Part shown: positions 22,936 through 35,167 of the stretch, piece by piece
Layout of the letters: each line of letters starts with the position of its first letter
Position numbering within the stretch: the first letter of the stretch is position 1
Assembly: GCA_035578175.1 (NCBI GenBank)
Contig: JAQMRL010000001.1
Coordinates: 370,257,720 to 370,321,719, forward strand
Length of the DNA stretch: 64,000 nt
Direction of reading: 5' to 3'
Origin: Catonia carolina
Lineage: Eukaryota; Arthropoda; Insecta; Hemiptera; Achilidae
The notes under the pieces: generated by a model
Told to the model about the DNA's origin: nothing
The model's input: only the letters and a program-made list of their open reading frames with translations
Databases searched by the model: none
Position numbers and translations under genes: made by a program

Positions 22936-23380
22936 CATCAGCCAAAAGGCTGGTTTGAACCTGTAGAGGCTTATTAAGTAAAACGAGAAGTGAGGAGGTT
23001 TACAATTGCCTTCCTCTCTAAGTTGAAAGAGTATGCTTATCACCATGCTGGCCCCTCTGAAAAACATCTACTTTCCACCCTTCAAATGACACTTTCACTT
23101 CATTCACCACCGGATCTGGCTACATAATGACATTCATTACTCTCAGAGGAGATAACTGTGACTAGTGTATTTTACACCTCTACCTCTTCTGCTCTTAAAC
23201 GCTTCAGTCATATAATTGGCTGACCATGTGATAAGAAGGACTGCCATGATGCTAGCACACCTTCGTAATGGAGATGCTACATGAAGAAGAAGTGATAAGA
23301 AACAGAACTATTTTTTGTACCCCTGGGACTAGTAGATCGAATGCAAATAATTTAACACTCCACCTGCCTGTTATGGGCAT
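22936..23380 (-). repeat. SF retroposon with 54-bp insert
   Basis: Family core (TTTACAATTGCCTTCC) and end GTTATGGGCA are present. A 54-bp insertion at 23238-23291 is flanked by GTGATAAGAA duplicates. Confidence 0.85.
23238..23291. mobile_element. 54-bp insertion with 10-bp duplication
   Basis: GTGATAAGAA occurs at 23228-23237 and 23292-23301, and other SF copies have it once. The insert ends ATGAAGAAGAA, which could be the tail of a severely 5'-truncated LINE; class uncertain. Confidence 0.65.
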
Positions 23381-24190
23381 AAATACGTAAATAAAAGTCC
23401 TTTATTTTTACATGCTCCTATTCTTCTCCACAATAAGATGCATTTACAATTCTAAAAACTTTAATCGAGGTTAATATTGCTGGGCTGAGCAACTTCAGTA
23501 ACTGTTAAAATGCTAAAAGGCACATTTTCTGTGGTGCGCATTGAACACTAATGTAAACCTTAGTAAATACATACCTACATAGCATTGTTATTATGCATTG
23601 TACTAACATGACTAATATTTTTTTATATTTTTTTTATTTCAGACTGGAAAAATGAAAGAAATCTGTGAAAATCAAATAATGTGAATATTTTAGTAAAGTT
23701 ACAACTTCTTTAAATCAGCGGAAAATGTAAATACTACAAAAAGACTAAAAATTAGAGGCTACTTGTGTTAGTGTCATTATAGTATTTTATTATTGGACAT
23801 GAAGAAATTTGTGTTCTCTCCTCATGAAGATGTTTTGTTAATGATTGAGAAATATTTAGAATGAATAAACGACCAAGACTTTTCAGTAATAGAACTAATT
23901 TATCAATCTACCATGAACTTATTTAAACAAAATTGTACAGATTTATTTTTACAAAAAACAACTTTGTGTAATGTAATGTTATATAGGCTACTATTATTAT
24001 TATTATAAGGAAATATTGTGATTAAAATGTTCTTTTTTAAAAAATAAGGTTAAAGAGCATTACAAGTAGGCTTACTGTTATTAGAAATTTTAAGAATTTC
24101 ATTAAGATTTCAGTCATTTTTATTCTAGTACAGAGTTGAATTGTTGAAAATTCATTTTAATGTAAAAAAACTCATTCAGAAAGTAAGTAA
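23381..24190. other. AT-rich stretch, nothing recognised
   Basis: No repeat family or coding potential recognised on either strand. Confidence 0.5.
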
Positions 24191-24191
24191 G

Positions 24192-24370
24192 GTTGGGCAG
24201 TTAGTGGTAGTCAGTGCAACTGTCTTTTAAGCCAGAAGTCCTGAGTTTGATTTCAATCAGGATTGATATTCATCAATCATCTTCATCTTAATCTACTTCT
24301 GTTCATTTTTCTGCATTACCCTAAATATGTATAAATGTCTGACATAAAAAATAAAGTTAGTAAAGCTTGC
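24192..24370 (+). repeat. SC tRNA-like SINE, diverged
   Basis: TTAGTGGTAGTCAGTGCAACTG and GAGTTTGATTTCAATCAGG match the A and B box positions of the 40.9-kb SC copy. Confidence 0.6.
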
Positions 24371-24633
24371 CTGACGGCTCAAGTCAGTTGCACGAGTAAT
24401 GGGGCATATTGTGTTTACCTACATATTCTTCTGTTCAGTAGCAACTGTAAAGTAGCAACACTTCTTAAGTAACTTCAAAAAACTTCACTACAATACAAGC
24501 AACTTAGGAAACTATACCATCACTTTGATATTACTGTATGTTGCTGTCAAATTACTGATGATGGTGACATAATTTTTATTGTATTAAAACTTTTATACAT
24601 TCTTTAATCATTTAATCATTTTATACAGACCAG

Positions 24634-24700
24634 AAAAGATTTTTTTGTTTAACATCCGACTGTTTTGCAATTAATGCTAATGCAGATGGTAAACAAAAAA
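24634..24700 (-). repeat. SB SINE 3' fragment
   Basis: TTTAACATCCGACTGTTTTGCAATT matches the 3' end of SB on the minus strand. The head is absent. Confidence 0.6.
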
Positions 24701-24905
24701 AACAGAAAAGAGAATAAACAAGAACAACTACAGCAAAACTATGTTAAACAACAATTCTATAATTATGTTAATGATTACAGGATCGTAATTTCTTTTTTGC
24801 ATGTATGAAATTTTACCCATGCAAACTAAACACTGCAAATGACATCTAGCCAATAACAGCCAAGTTTGAGTGAGAGATCTTCAACTTCAGAAATAAGTTG
24901 GATTC

Positions 24906-25086
24906 TGGCACGTTACCAACTGGTAATGTGCTCGCCTCTCATCATGCGGTCTTGGGTTCGAATCCCATTCAGGCACGGCATATTTTCATACGTTACAAAA
25001 AATCATTTCATCCTTCAAAGTTACAACCCAACGTCGTCACTAATGACCACTGTAGTTGATGCGACGTTAAATAAACTAAAAAATAA
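24906..25086 (+). repeat. SB tRNA-derived SINE with target duplication
   Basis: tRNA-like head with GGTTCGAATCC, then CAGGCACGGCATATTTTCATACG. AAGTTGGATTC flanks it at 24895-24905 and 25087-25097. Confidence 0.9.
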
Positions 25087-25099
25087 AAGTTGGATTCCC

Positions 25100-27175
25100 T
25101 ACATTTGACATGAAACTTGCACTAAAATTTTGTTTGATTTGCTGCTTAATTCTTCAATTTATGGATTAAATGATTTCAAAAATGTATGTGACTCTTCAAG
25201 AAGATTGAATCCAAAACATTTAGTAACATGAACAACTGTAGTACAGTTACAATACAATGTGGCAGCGCAGAATACGATTGACAAAAATTGGCTCTGTGCT
25301 GTTTTCTAGACCACTATGCTCCACTATCTGGAGTCTTTAGTTCATCAACGTATTAATAATGGTTGCAAAGACAATGAAAATTTGTAATGATGCAGAAATA
25401 AACAGCCACATGAATTAAAAAAGAAGAAAAATAACAGTACAGATAGACAACAGTGTCATGGTGCAAACATAATTACTTAGTAAATTAGTCTAAATCTTAA
25501 TGAAACATTTATACAGAGTGGATGAGAGACAAAGGAAGGGGCTTATCTCATTCACAACACAGCCAACAGGAACCATCAAACGATTTCTACCATAAGGGCC
25601 CAAACAATCTAACAAATATTTATGACAAAAAAGTTTACGTACCACATTCTATTTTTCTACATTTTACCATTCAAACTGAGATATCAGTCATATCTTGGCA
25701 CTATTTTAATGTACTCACTTCATAAAATTGGGCCACCTGCAACTGGAATCGGTAACGAATTTCTTCATACAAGATAACAAAGGAAAGAAATTCAAGTTTC
25801 ATTACCTGTGTCATTCCTTTTAACAAACTATTTCCTTTTTCTTATTATGATTACTGTATTCAGTTTTTGAATGTGTATTGGTATTTTTGATACCTGATCT
25901 CAAACGCAATTTTTTTAATGTTCAAACACAATTCCATATAATAAAGATCATGAAATATTTTGAAAATTTATTAACAAATCAGAAATTGAGAAACGTCTTT
26001 TGGAAAGATTTTTCTCATTGATGCTGCACACCAATTTTTTGGTAATAACAACACTTGCATCTCTTATCATGAACATTTTCTCTTCTGTTGTTACACATCC
26101 TGGCCCACTTTCTCTCCATAACCTTACCTGTCACATTTTTTACATAGGTTTCATAGATCTGAATTTGTATTTTGAAACATCATACATTTCTCACAATCAA
26201 AAACTTAATATTGCTCTTATTTTACAACTGGCAAGCCAATTGATTGTTTTAATATGATTACAGATGAGAAATAACTTTCTGTGTAATGAATAAATAAATA
26301 ATATGGTTACACTATTTTGTCCTTGAGTAAAAAGAAGTAACTAGTCATGCGGAACTTTTGTACTGTTAGATATGAAGAAGGTATACAAACTGTGATGCCT
26401 ACTTTCTGGATAAGCTTTTTGCAATACACCTACAAACTATCAAAAATATATAACATACTAGAGACAAACAGTCTTTAGAAAGTTTATGAGGTTAAACTAA
26501 AGAACCACGCATATGTGCAAAAAAAGTCTTCATTTAGATTTATATCAGTTTACAAAAGAAGACTGTTTTAAGGCAAGTCTAACAACTGTCTTTTTTTGAT
26601 ATTTATGGATTAGAATGCACACACTCTGAAGGGAAGACGAGATAAATATTTTTAATACTGCGATTTGATATAAGTGTGCTTTAGACTTGAAAAGACAGAT
26701 ATTTTCCAGTCAATGTTAATGTAATACAAATTTAAAACAGTTGTCTATGTAATATTGTACATTCAAATATACTTTTGTAATATCATTATAATGTATAAGG
26801 TTTTTATATATTTTGCTATGGTTTTTAGTTGATGCTTTGTGTAATATACATTTTTCGAAAAAATTGAGATTTTAATTTTTGTATAGCGTGAACATATTAA
26901 TACAAGCTACCACTGAAATACTCAATAATTTTGTTTTTATGATATTTGTCAAAATATAATAAATGTTTGTTCAATTTTAAGAAATGCTCATTATACATTT
27001 ACAAATGCTACAAGAATATGGAAATTGCTCAACCTTGCTAGTGTGGAACAGGCTAGTAAAGATTAAGCAGTGTTAATAGAAAAAAAGTTAAGAAATTACA
27101 GTACCAAAGCTGTAATTTTGTAACATGTATATTTATAAATATATATTCACTGAAACATCTCTCTTAATTTGGCAT
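25100..27175. other. AT-rich region without recognised genes
   Basis: An 85-codon hydrophobic frame at 26000-26257 (plus) has no splice or family support. Otherwise no identifiable features. Confidence 0.5.
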
Positions 27176-27179
27176 CAAA

Positions 27180-27500
27180 TCTTCTTAATTCATCAGTAAC
27201 TGAACCCATTTATTTCACTCTTGGTCTGCCCATGAGTCTTTTCCTTTTCCCTCCACGTGCAGCATCCTTTTAGGCAGCCTACCTTCCTCTATTCTATTGA
27301 CTTTCCAAACTATAATAGCTCCATCTGTTTTAACTCTTCATGTCAGGTTTTTTATTTCCAATTGTTCCCTAATTACATTGTGTCTCAATTTTATCACTTC
27401 TTGTCTTTTGTAACATACACCTCTTCAACTTAATTTCTGCCACCTGAATTCTACTTTCTCAAGGACTTCCACCAGTCCATTTTTCTACTGTAGAAATCAG
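27180..27500 (-). pseudogene. LINE-delta C-terminal remnant (uninterrupted)
   Basis: Minus strand reads KRKRLMGRPRVK, SVTDELRRFDAKLRE and further segments parallel to 5570-6270. It lacks repeat G and so shows the empty site. Confidence 0.65.
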
Positions 27501-28889
27501 TATTGTCCCAAAATATGCTTGTTTCTACTTAACAAAATTTAGTTTTTCTAGAATATGGAATTTTTTATGTTGTTATTATTATTAACCGGAATAATTTCAG
27601 TCTAATACTTTAGAGATGTACATGTTTTACCATTATCCATTAGTTACGTAACATAAGATTTACTTGGAGCAAAATACATGTACAAAATTCCAATTTAGAT
27701 TTAGATGTATAAAGAAACGTGTTGATTTTTTCAAATTTTACATTGCAAGGTATCTTCAACACATTATATCTAAAGATTTAAAGGTTCCCGATAAATGCTG
27801 TAATGAAAATAGATTTTTGTGACCATTTAAAGAAGGCATAACTCCAGTTACAGGCAAAAAAACACAAAAAGCATTACATTCACAAGGAATTTTTTAATGC
27901 AAACATTTTTGATTCAGCGTCACTGTACATTCAGCCATTGAACTTGCTACATGATAGCCCTACTATTTTTTTCTTATTCTTGAACATTGATAATAAATAT
28001 CTGTGCCATTTTTCTTTCTAGCCTCTTTCAGATTAGTAACATTTGAGCCTTTTCTTTCTTTTCTAATCCATGTACATAATTAATTGTTATTACGTATGTT
28101 AATTAATGAATATCAGTAATGCTGTTGTTGACCAGTATTTGTGTTATTGTTACATAAGTCATAAATATGTTGTCACTGTAAATTACCAATATTTTTTTCT
28201 TATTCCGTTACAGGAATTATTGTGATATAATATTTAGATGATCAGAAACGCTAAAGATAGGTACAGCTTGTAATTGTGATTTATAGGTTATGTGTTTAAA
28301 ATAATAATATGAGATCTTTCTCAAAAAATGTATTGGAACATAAATAAAAATTTATTTCGAAACACTTGTACATTTTGATTCAAGATGTTTAAAGTTAGTG
28401 TAAAAAAAACTAATTTTTCTGCTTTAAAATGGTTATCTGGCATGATTGTAGTTTGTTACCAGATGTTAAATATGAAGTATTTACCTAGGGTTTATATCAA
28501 TTCATAATACTTTTGGTGGAAAATAATAAAACATTCATTTGTATAAAAATATTTTGCATAATATGTACATTTTTATATTAAGTAAGTTTTCTGTTTAAAA
28601 CTAGCAGGAAAATATTTCTTTTAAATTTTTTATAAATTAAAAAATTTTTTTTCTTAAAACTTTTTCGTAAAAAATATGTTGTTTTATAAAGTTGTTAATG
28701 AATAATAAAGAAAGAAGAATTTTTAAAAGTTTTCTTCAGAAGAAAGGAGGAAGTAAATAAAGCGGCCTTTCCATCATTGCAAATGCCCTGTGTAATATCC
28801 ACATGCAATTATTGTGAGCTAAGGGCAGTATGACCTTATGAGAGATTTTTATGGAGAGGTGCATAAAAACAATCCACAAGTGGTACATG
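27501..28889. other. AT-rich stretch
   Basis: No gene or repeat family recognised. Confidence 0.5.
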
Positions 28890-28890
28890 C

Positions 28891-28918
28891 ACACACAGAC
28901 ACACACACACACACACAC
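28891..28918. repeat. (CA)n microsatellite
   Basis: CA repeats broken once by GA. Confidence 0.85.
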
Positions 28919-29016
28919 ATGTCTTCTGCTAAGGGACCAGGTGGCACATGTCTCTTGGCTCAAGTTATTTTATACAAGTTTTTTCAAAACATTATTTTTC
29001 TGGCTTTTAATTTTTA

Positions 29017-29161
29017 CTTTCTCTTGCCTATATGAATATATAGGAAGGAAAGTATTGTTTTCATGTCGATTTTTCGAAATCGAGTTTTCACCGGATCTAT
29101 ACGTTTTCAGACCCCCTGAACCCAAAAAACATGTTTTTAGCGATTGGTCTGTGTGTGTGTC

Positions 29162-29205
<44 letters not shown>

Positions 29206-29565
29206 TGTGTGTGTGTGTCTGTGTGTGAACAGAATATCTCAAGAACGGAACATCGTACGAACTTGAAACTTGAAACTTAAGTTACATACCACTACCGGAC
29301 GCGACACGAACATTTTCATCAAAATCGGTCAACCGGAAGTAGTAGTTTATTCGTATAATTTTTCAGTTTTTTGCGATTTTCTCAAAAACTGGTCCTACGA
29401 TTTTTTTTTGTTCATTTAAAGACACATTAACAGCTTGGTTATTAGCAGCTAGAGTAGGTTATTTAACTGTGGGTTTTGATTTGTAATAATTTCCAGACCC
29501 TAGCCGAGAATCGAACCCAGGATCTCTACGTTGTAAGCTAGCGTGCTACCACTATGCTACAGAAA
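29017..29565 (-). mobile_element. Chimeric SD-R1 retroposon
   Basis: On the minus strand a full SD SINE (head near 29565, A-run near 29405) is joined at its A-run to the R1 3' part, which ends GGCAAGAGAAAGTA. A direct repeat of at least 10 bp (TTTTAATTTT), up to 15 bp with CTGGC, flanks the composite at 29002-29016 and 29566-29580. A (GT)n tract of ~80 bp lies at 29149-29230. This looks like one insertion made by template switching. Confidence 0.65.
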
Positions 29566-29580
29566 CTGGCTTTTAATTTT

Positions 29581-31109
29581 ATTTTTAGTTTCAACCTGAT
29601 TAATAGCAAAATTTTTGTGCAAATTTTTTTTATTATTTTTTATGAAGTTAACCAATTAAAAATACATAGAATTTGTTTAGTAATACTGAAGAGTTACTTT
29701 AATGTCCTTCAAAATTTATTGGGGAGAACATCAGACCCAGATTCAAAGACAGGAATAACAGGGGTGATGTGCAACAATAGCTAGCCTTAAAATATAGACT
29801 ACAGTACATCAGCTACAGCGATTGCAATAGATGGTTCGGAATTCATGATTTAAAATTTTTATTACTACTGCAATATTGATTTTATTGAAAATTATTTAAT
29901 TTTTAAATAAAAATTCAAATAGAATTTTTGAGTAAAGTTCTTTTACCACGAGCAACTTACGTGCTAATGGAATTGTAGTAACAATTAGTAGCAACATGCA
30001 AGTATTCATGCTCACAAGCTAGCAAATATCTGCATTCCACATTTTGCGCAGTGGCAACATTGAGAAGGTCACTTAATAGCAATAGATAATAGAGTAGAAA
30101 ATAAGATTATATGCTTTCTCTTATTTCTCTTAAATAAAAAATAAGTTAATAAAAAGTCAGTGAAGACTAGTATAAGACATTCCTTCGGTGAAGATATTCC
30201 TTCCATATGAATATTGTCATGTGCATTCATCCATCCTTTGTTCTTATATATCAAAACATTAGTAATAATTTACTTTTATACATAAATTTATAAATTAGAA
30301 ATTTAGCAACTCATCTGCTTTGATTTACACCAGCGAAAACATAAACTTTTCAAAAGTAAATAGTTCCTTCCTCTGTAATGTACCTTAAAAAATGTATATA
30401 TTCCCACTTGATGAAGCTATTAGTCATTACCTCAGCTTGTTGATTTTCTCCAGAAAGTTCTGGTGACGAACCCTCCTCACAGGCTCATCGAAATACATGG
30501 TATGCTCATTACCTGAATAAGTGAATTTTTTTGTGGGTCAGATTTTTTTAGAATGACACCAGTTAAGAACTGTTTAGCCAGATCAGACATATATCCACTT
30601 ACTTAGTACAGAATAGTTTTGCTGATTCCAAAATGGTTCCCATAGGTCCACCCTGATCTTAGGCTGATCTTAGCTCGTATACAGTCAGATTGTTAGACAT
30701 GAAGTTTTGAATGTCTGCTGAATAGTATCCTTTAAAACTAATGAAACCTTGTTTTATTTTCTTTTTTTTTTTATGTGGGTAGTCAAGGTTAAAATTATGT
30801 CCAAGAAATACTGTGCTGTTGTTTTGTAAAAATATAGATTGTAAAAAATGAAATCCTATCAGTTTTTTATTCTATGGTGTATAAAAACACTTGAATAGTC
30901 CTGAAACCAAGAAGAAAAGTCTTCTTCTTTTACTTCTTCTTCTCCTCCACCTCCTCCTCCTCCTTCTCCTTTTTCTTCTTCTTACTATCAAAGATTACTC
31001 CTGACTGTTCCAAATTAACTTTTATAGTAGCCAATATACACTCTGTTCAACAATTAGCTACACATTTTTAATAATTCAATCTTTAGAGATATATCACACT
31101 TTCCATAAT
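29581..31109. other. AT-rich region, weak coding-like traces
   Basis: Around 30420-30700 the minus strand has coding-like segments (SDLAKQFLTGVILKKSD) of unknown identity, probably transposon-derived. A pyrimidine-rich TTC/CTC tract lies near 30925-30985. Confidence 0.4.
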
Positions 31110-31162
31110 TTAACAACTGTCATCTTCTCCGTGGCCTTCGAATGGTTCTTCGTCGATGTGGT
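31110..31162 (-). CDS. Weak candidate terminal exon
   Basis: Acceptor TTTTGCTTTAG precedes a short frame HIDEEPFEGHGEDDSC and TAA. Local GC content is well above the flanks, and the alternative frame encodes an Arg-rich run ending in TGA. I do not recognise either product and found no partner exon. Confidence 0.25.
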
Positions 31163-31169
31163 CTAAAGC

Positions 31170-31929
31170 AAAAAGTATATTGTGATTTAGATAATTTTCT
31201 ACTTTTAAATCCTAGGTACTATGAGAAGGAGAAAGGTGAACTTTCCTTGATGACACAGCCTGGGTTTAGGATCTGAACTTGGAATATCCTTGCAATCTCT
31301 GCAAAACTGATTCTGGAGTAAATGTTTACAAATATGCAGGACAAACAGTTATGTGTCCTGAGTTGTCACTTGAAGAGCTGTTATCATTGATGCAGTGTTT
31401 TGAAAAATCAGGCTTTGTGTGAAAACACGAATGCTAGGTGATCAAAAACTCTTATTAATCTGACTTTTAAACACTTATACTTAGAAAGTTTCTGTTTTTG
31501 TCATGTACTTGTCTTCCTCCAGTTAGGTGAATTTTCCCATTAAGCAATATGTAATGTTACATAAAACTACGCAATACTTAACAAGAAAGATATTATATAT
31601 GCTGGTTATTTACAGTTTTTCAAATATTTTGGAAGAAATATGACAGCTTATAAGTATTATAGAGATATCTACATGATACAGAGATTATTAATTTATGGTC
31701 TATGATGTACATTAAAAAAAAAAAAAAAATATTTCTGAAGTAAAAATTATATTGCTTAGTTGTACAGACTACCTAAGAAAATTTAGAGGAGGAAATGCAT
31801 TTTCGGAAGTAGTAAGTTTATATTTAAATGTATAGTACGTGACCTTATACATTCATCCAAGTTATGTTAATTTCCACTCATATTACTAAAATCTAGAGAC
31901 TTTTTTCTGTTGGCAAAGTAATTTCGACT
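31170..31929. other. AT-rich stretch
   Basis: Nothing recognised. It includes an A-run near 31710-31730. Confidence 0.5.
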
Positions 31930-32455
31930 TAGATTACATTTATTCAAACATCAGCTGGTTGGAATCTCGAAAGAAACTCCCGTGTCAGTGGCAGATGGTG
32001 GATTGACATAATTGGTATACAGTATGTTGACCACTGTGGTCAACGTTTAAGAGTAGTGTGTCACTCTTGTACTAGTACTCGTATACTATGTATGATCAAA
32101 AATATGTAAATATGATGATGGGGACGAAGCAGTTCTCAAATGGGTAAAAATGTTACAAGATAAAATCATGCCTTAGCAAAAGACAAACCATAAAAGTTGT
32201 TCTTTTTGTGGATAATTGCCCTGCACATCCATCTTCTGTCTCAAAAAAATTAGTAACCGTAAAGCTTGTTTTTCCCTCCAAATACTACGTCAAAACTACA
32301 ACCTATGGACCAGGGTGTTATTAAAACTCTAAAAATGTATTATAGAAAATAGGTTCTCAAGAGACTTATTCTTGCATTGGAAAATGATAGACCTATTGAA
32401 AATGTTATTAACCTCAGGCTGTCTATATCAGAATTAGTAAAGGTGTGGCTTACAA
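31930..32455 (+). pseudogene. Pogo/Tigger transposase remnant (DDE region)
   Basis: Plus-strand frames contain KWVKMLQDKIM, KVVLFVDNCPAHPSSVSKK and the LQPMDQGVIKTLKM equivalent. DNCPAHP and QPMDQGV are the second and third catalytic regions of pogo/Tigger transposases. An ISWLESRKK-like segment near 31950 may be its DNA-binding part. Frameshifts show it is inactive. Confidence 0.8.
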
Positions 32456-32461
32456 TATGAG

Positions 32462-32640
32462 AGCCCACTGGGTACGTCTAGTGTAGAGTCATCACCATGA
32501 GTCAGCTGTTTAACAGGTGATTTTTAGAAATGAAGGTTCCTTGTTCATATCCTAACAAAGATATTGTGCGGTTCCAAGCTCCGTGTAGTCGCAGGGTGAA
32601 GGGTACAGGTGAGGTATAATGAATGAGTGAGAAATGCTGA
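32462..32640 (+). repeat. SE SINE, truncated
   Basis: CCACTGGGTACGTCTAGTG, GTCAGCTGTTT and AAGGTTCCTTGTTCATATCC parallel the SE copies at 40.3 and 41.4 kb. Confidence 0.65.
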
Positions 32641-34610
32641 GCAAACAATTGTTGTATTACTCTGATACAAAACATCCGTTTTCAAACTTTCCATATTTAA
32701 CATATTTGTTTGTATTTATTATATTTATTTATTTACATATTTTGATTTAAATTGGTAAGTTAAATATTATGAATCCGACCAAGTTAATAACCTGGAAGGT
32801 ATTTGTTAAATTAATGCGCCGTATGATAAGAATATTTTTTTAGTCTAGTTAGTACACGCTACCATTACAAATGCATCAGCTGTGAAACACTACTAATTCA
32901 TTCATTCTCCCACTACTATAACAACGCACTGCATTCCTTCGAAGCTGGGACTCAAGCAATACATAGTGTGTGGATTCTTTGTTATGACATTTCCAGTAGT
33001 TCCTGGGTTAGGTTCCCAGATAGGGTCAAATTACAATGTACACACATTAGCGATTAAATAATAATAATAATAATAATAATATGAGAAGTATTTTTATATT
33101 TTTCTGTCTTTTTGATGAGAGCGTTCTGTACACAAGATGGCATACTGAATCACACTTCATAGGTGATGTAACTACTAATGATAAGTATAATTGTTGAAAG
33201 AAGAAAGCAAAAAATGCCATTTTTTAAAAAAGTCATAAATCTTCAAAGGTCAACTTCAGTTACATTCCTATCCAATTTGCTCTCTGCATAAACATAACTT
33301 GTATTTTTCATTTTTATATTTCCTTTATTCTAAACAATGCTTATATTCTTTATACAAATGAAGTAAATGTATATAATAAGTAAATGTAATATGTCTACAT
33401 ACGGGGTCTAAATATTTCAAAATTTATTAAAATATTTGTGTTTATCAAACTTTGACTTTTATTGATAAGTTAACAAATGGTATTTCATACAGGCCTAAGT
33501 TTCTTTGGTATTTTCCTTGTATCTGATTTTATCAGGAGTTGAGAATCACTGAAGTACTTAAAATAATAATTTAAATTCAAAACATTTTTGTAATAATTCA
33601 TTTTTATCATTGACAGAACCTACTTCACAACAAAACAAAAAAATATAGGCCAATTTTTTTAATCCCTTTTTTACACTTGTTAAAATATTTGAATTTTTAA
33701 AGTTGTCGGCAAAAAATTATCAATACACTGTTAAAAAAGTTAAAGCCTAGATTTAGATTTTAAATATTTGATAATTAATACAAAACACTCAAAGATAAAT
33801 TGAGAAGTTTTACTATTTCAATTCTGTTAATATTATAACATTCATAAAAGAGTCTACTGAATTTTATAAAATGTTGTAACATTACAGTTTGGAACTTGTA
33901 AGTTTGCCTGTGAAAACATTTGAAATAGATGTTTTATTATATTTATTATTGAAAAAATAGTAATAACAAATGAATATATTTTATTGTTTCATTACTTTTG
34001 CAATTGTTGAACAGCTTTAAGAGTTTTAATTTATTCATAACGAAAAGTTACTGGTACACTTTAGAAAATTAGACTTCACAGCACTTGAAGCAAGAATCCC
34101 TCTTACCTATTCAACTTCAAACATAAAATTAGATCTGAATTCTCTTAAAATCTCTAAAATAACAAAGTTATGCTCTTTTTATTTTTGGACAAAATGAAAC
34201 TTAGATAAATAGAAAGAATGTATGCTGACATTTTTTGTACTGAGCATCTACAGTAATTAATTTTATCCACTACATTAGGTAAAATTTGTTTATTCAGTAA
34301 TTTTTAAGTACACCAAAAATTGTTATTTTTTATGGTTGTTAGATAATAAATAAATCTCAAGTACAAGATGGGTCCATTTTTGCTGTGCAGCATAAATGTA
34401 AAATAAAAAATGCTGAAAACTCACCTTCAATGATCCATTTCATCACCAATTAGGCAGTATTCACAATGTATTCAGTGTGAACCTAAACTAGGTTTGTGTT
34501 TTCGTCTTCTAAATGTCATAAAATATCAGTTCAGTTATTTTTTAGCAACAATATATATATATATATATATAACACAGAAGCATTTTCATTTTTTATGTAG
34601 TTTCAATGAA
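32641..34610. other. AT-rich region with short microsatellites
   Basis: (AAT)n at 33059-33081 and (TA)n at 34550-34571. No gene seen. Confidence 0.55.
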
Positions 34611-34922
34611 TCTCTACTAATATTGTGAAGATAAAGCATGAAGATAAAGCGTATTTCTTTGTGCAGGCTAATTTCCAAAACTACTCAACGAATTTTCATT
34701 AAATTTTGACAGCATATTCGTATTTACATTCACAGCAACATTTTCTTTTTAAATTTTCAAAAATGATAACCCTAAGAGCCCTAATGAAGATTTTTTTAAA
34801 TATATATGGATGTGAGTGTGTGTGTGTGTGTGTGTGTACATGTGAGTAGGTATTGCTGTTGAAATAGATGAAGGTGTCGGATGATGCGGAGAGATGTATA
34901 TGGGGGAAATTATCAAAATGTT

Positions 34923-34963
<41 letters not shown>

Positions 34964-35167
34964 TGTGTACTTATTGTTGAAGTAGATAGTTAAAAGGGAA
35001 AATGAGCGAGCGGGGAAATTTATCAAAATGTTGGATAGTTCAGTCTGTATGTTGGAGTATATATACAGTCGATCTAGCAGCTGGACAATTTCTGTTACAT
35101 ATTTATTTAAAAAAATTGATTAGGTCCTACACATGTTTCACGTGCGAAGCCGTGCAGGCCATGCTAG
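34611..35167 (+). mobile_element. Non-autonomous Helitron
   Basis: Begins TCTCTACTAATATTGTGAAG after an A and ends GTGCGAAGCCGTGC..CATGCTAG before a T, matching the A/T insertion rule, TC start and CTAG end of Helitrons, with a GC-rich hairpin before the end. It encloses two GT microsatellites (34809-34838, 34921-34970). No Rep/helicase coding. Confidence 0.75.

Noticed and set aside
24906..25000. A functional tRNA gene suggested by GGTTCGAATCC
   Set aside because: It is the head of an SB SINE with flanking target duplications and cannot form a proper tRNA cloverleaf by eye. The same applies to the SC and SD heads.
26000..26257. 85-codon hydrophobic plus-strand frame as a small membrane protein
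   Set aside because: Composition follows the AT-rich local sequence and no motif, splice site or repeat supports it.
28851..29242. Open frames of repeated Thr-His or Cys-Val
   Set aside because: They are translations of CA/GT microsatellites.
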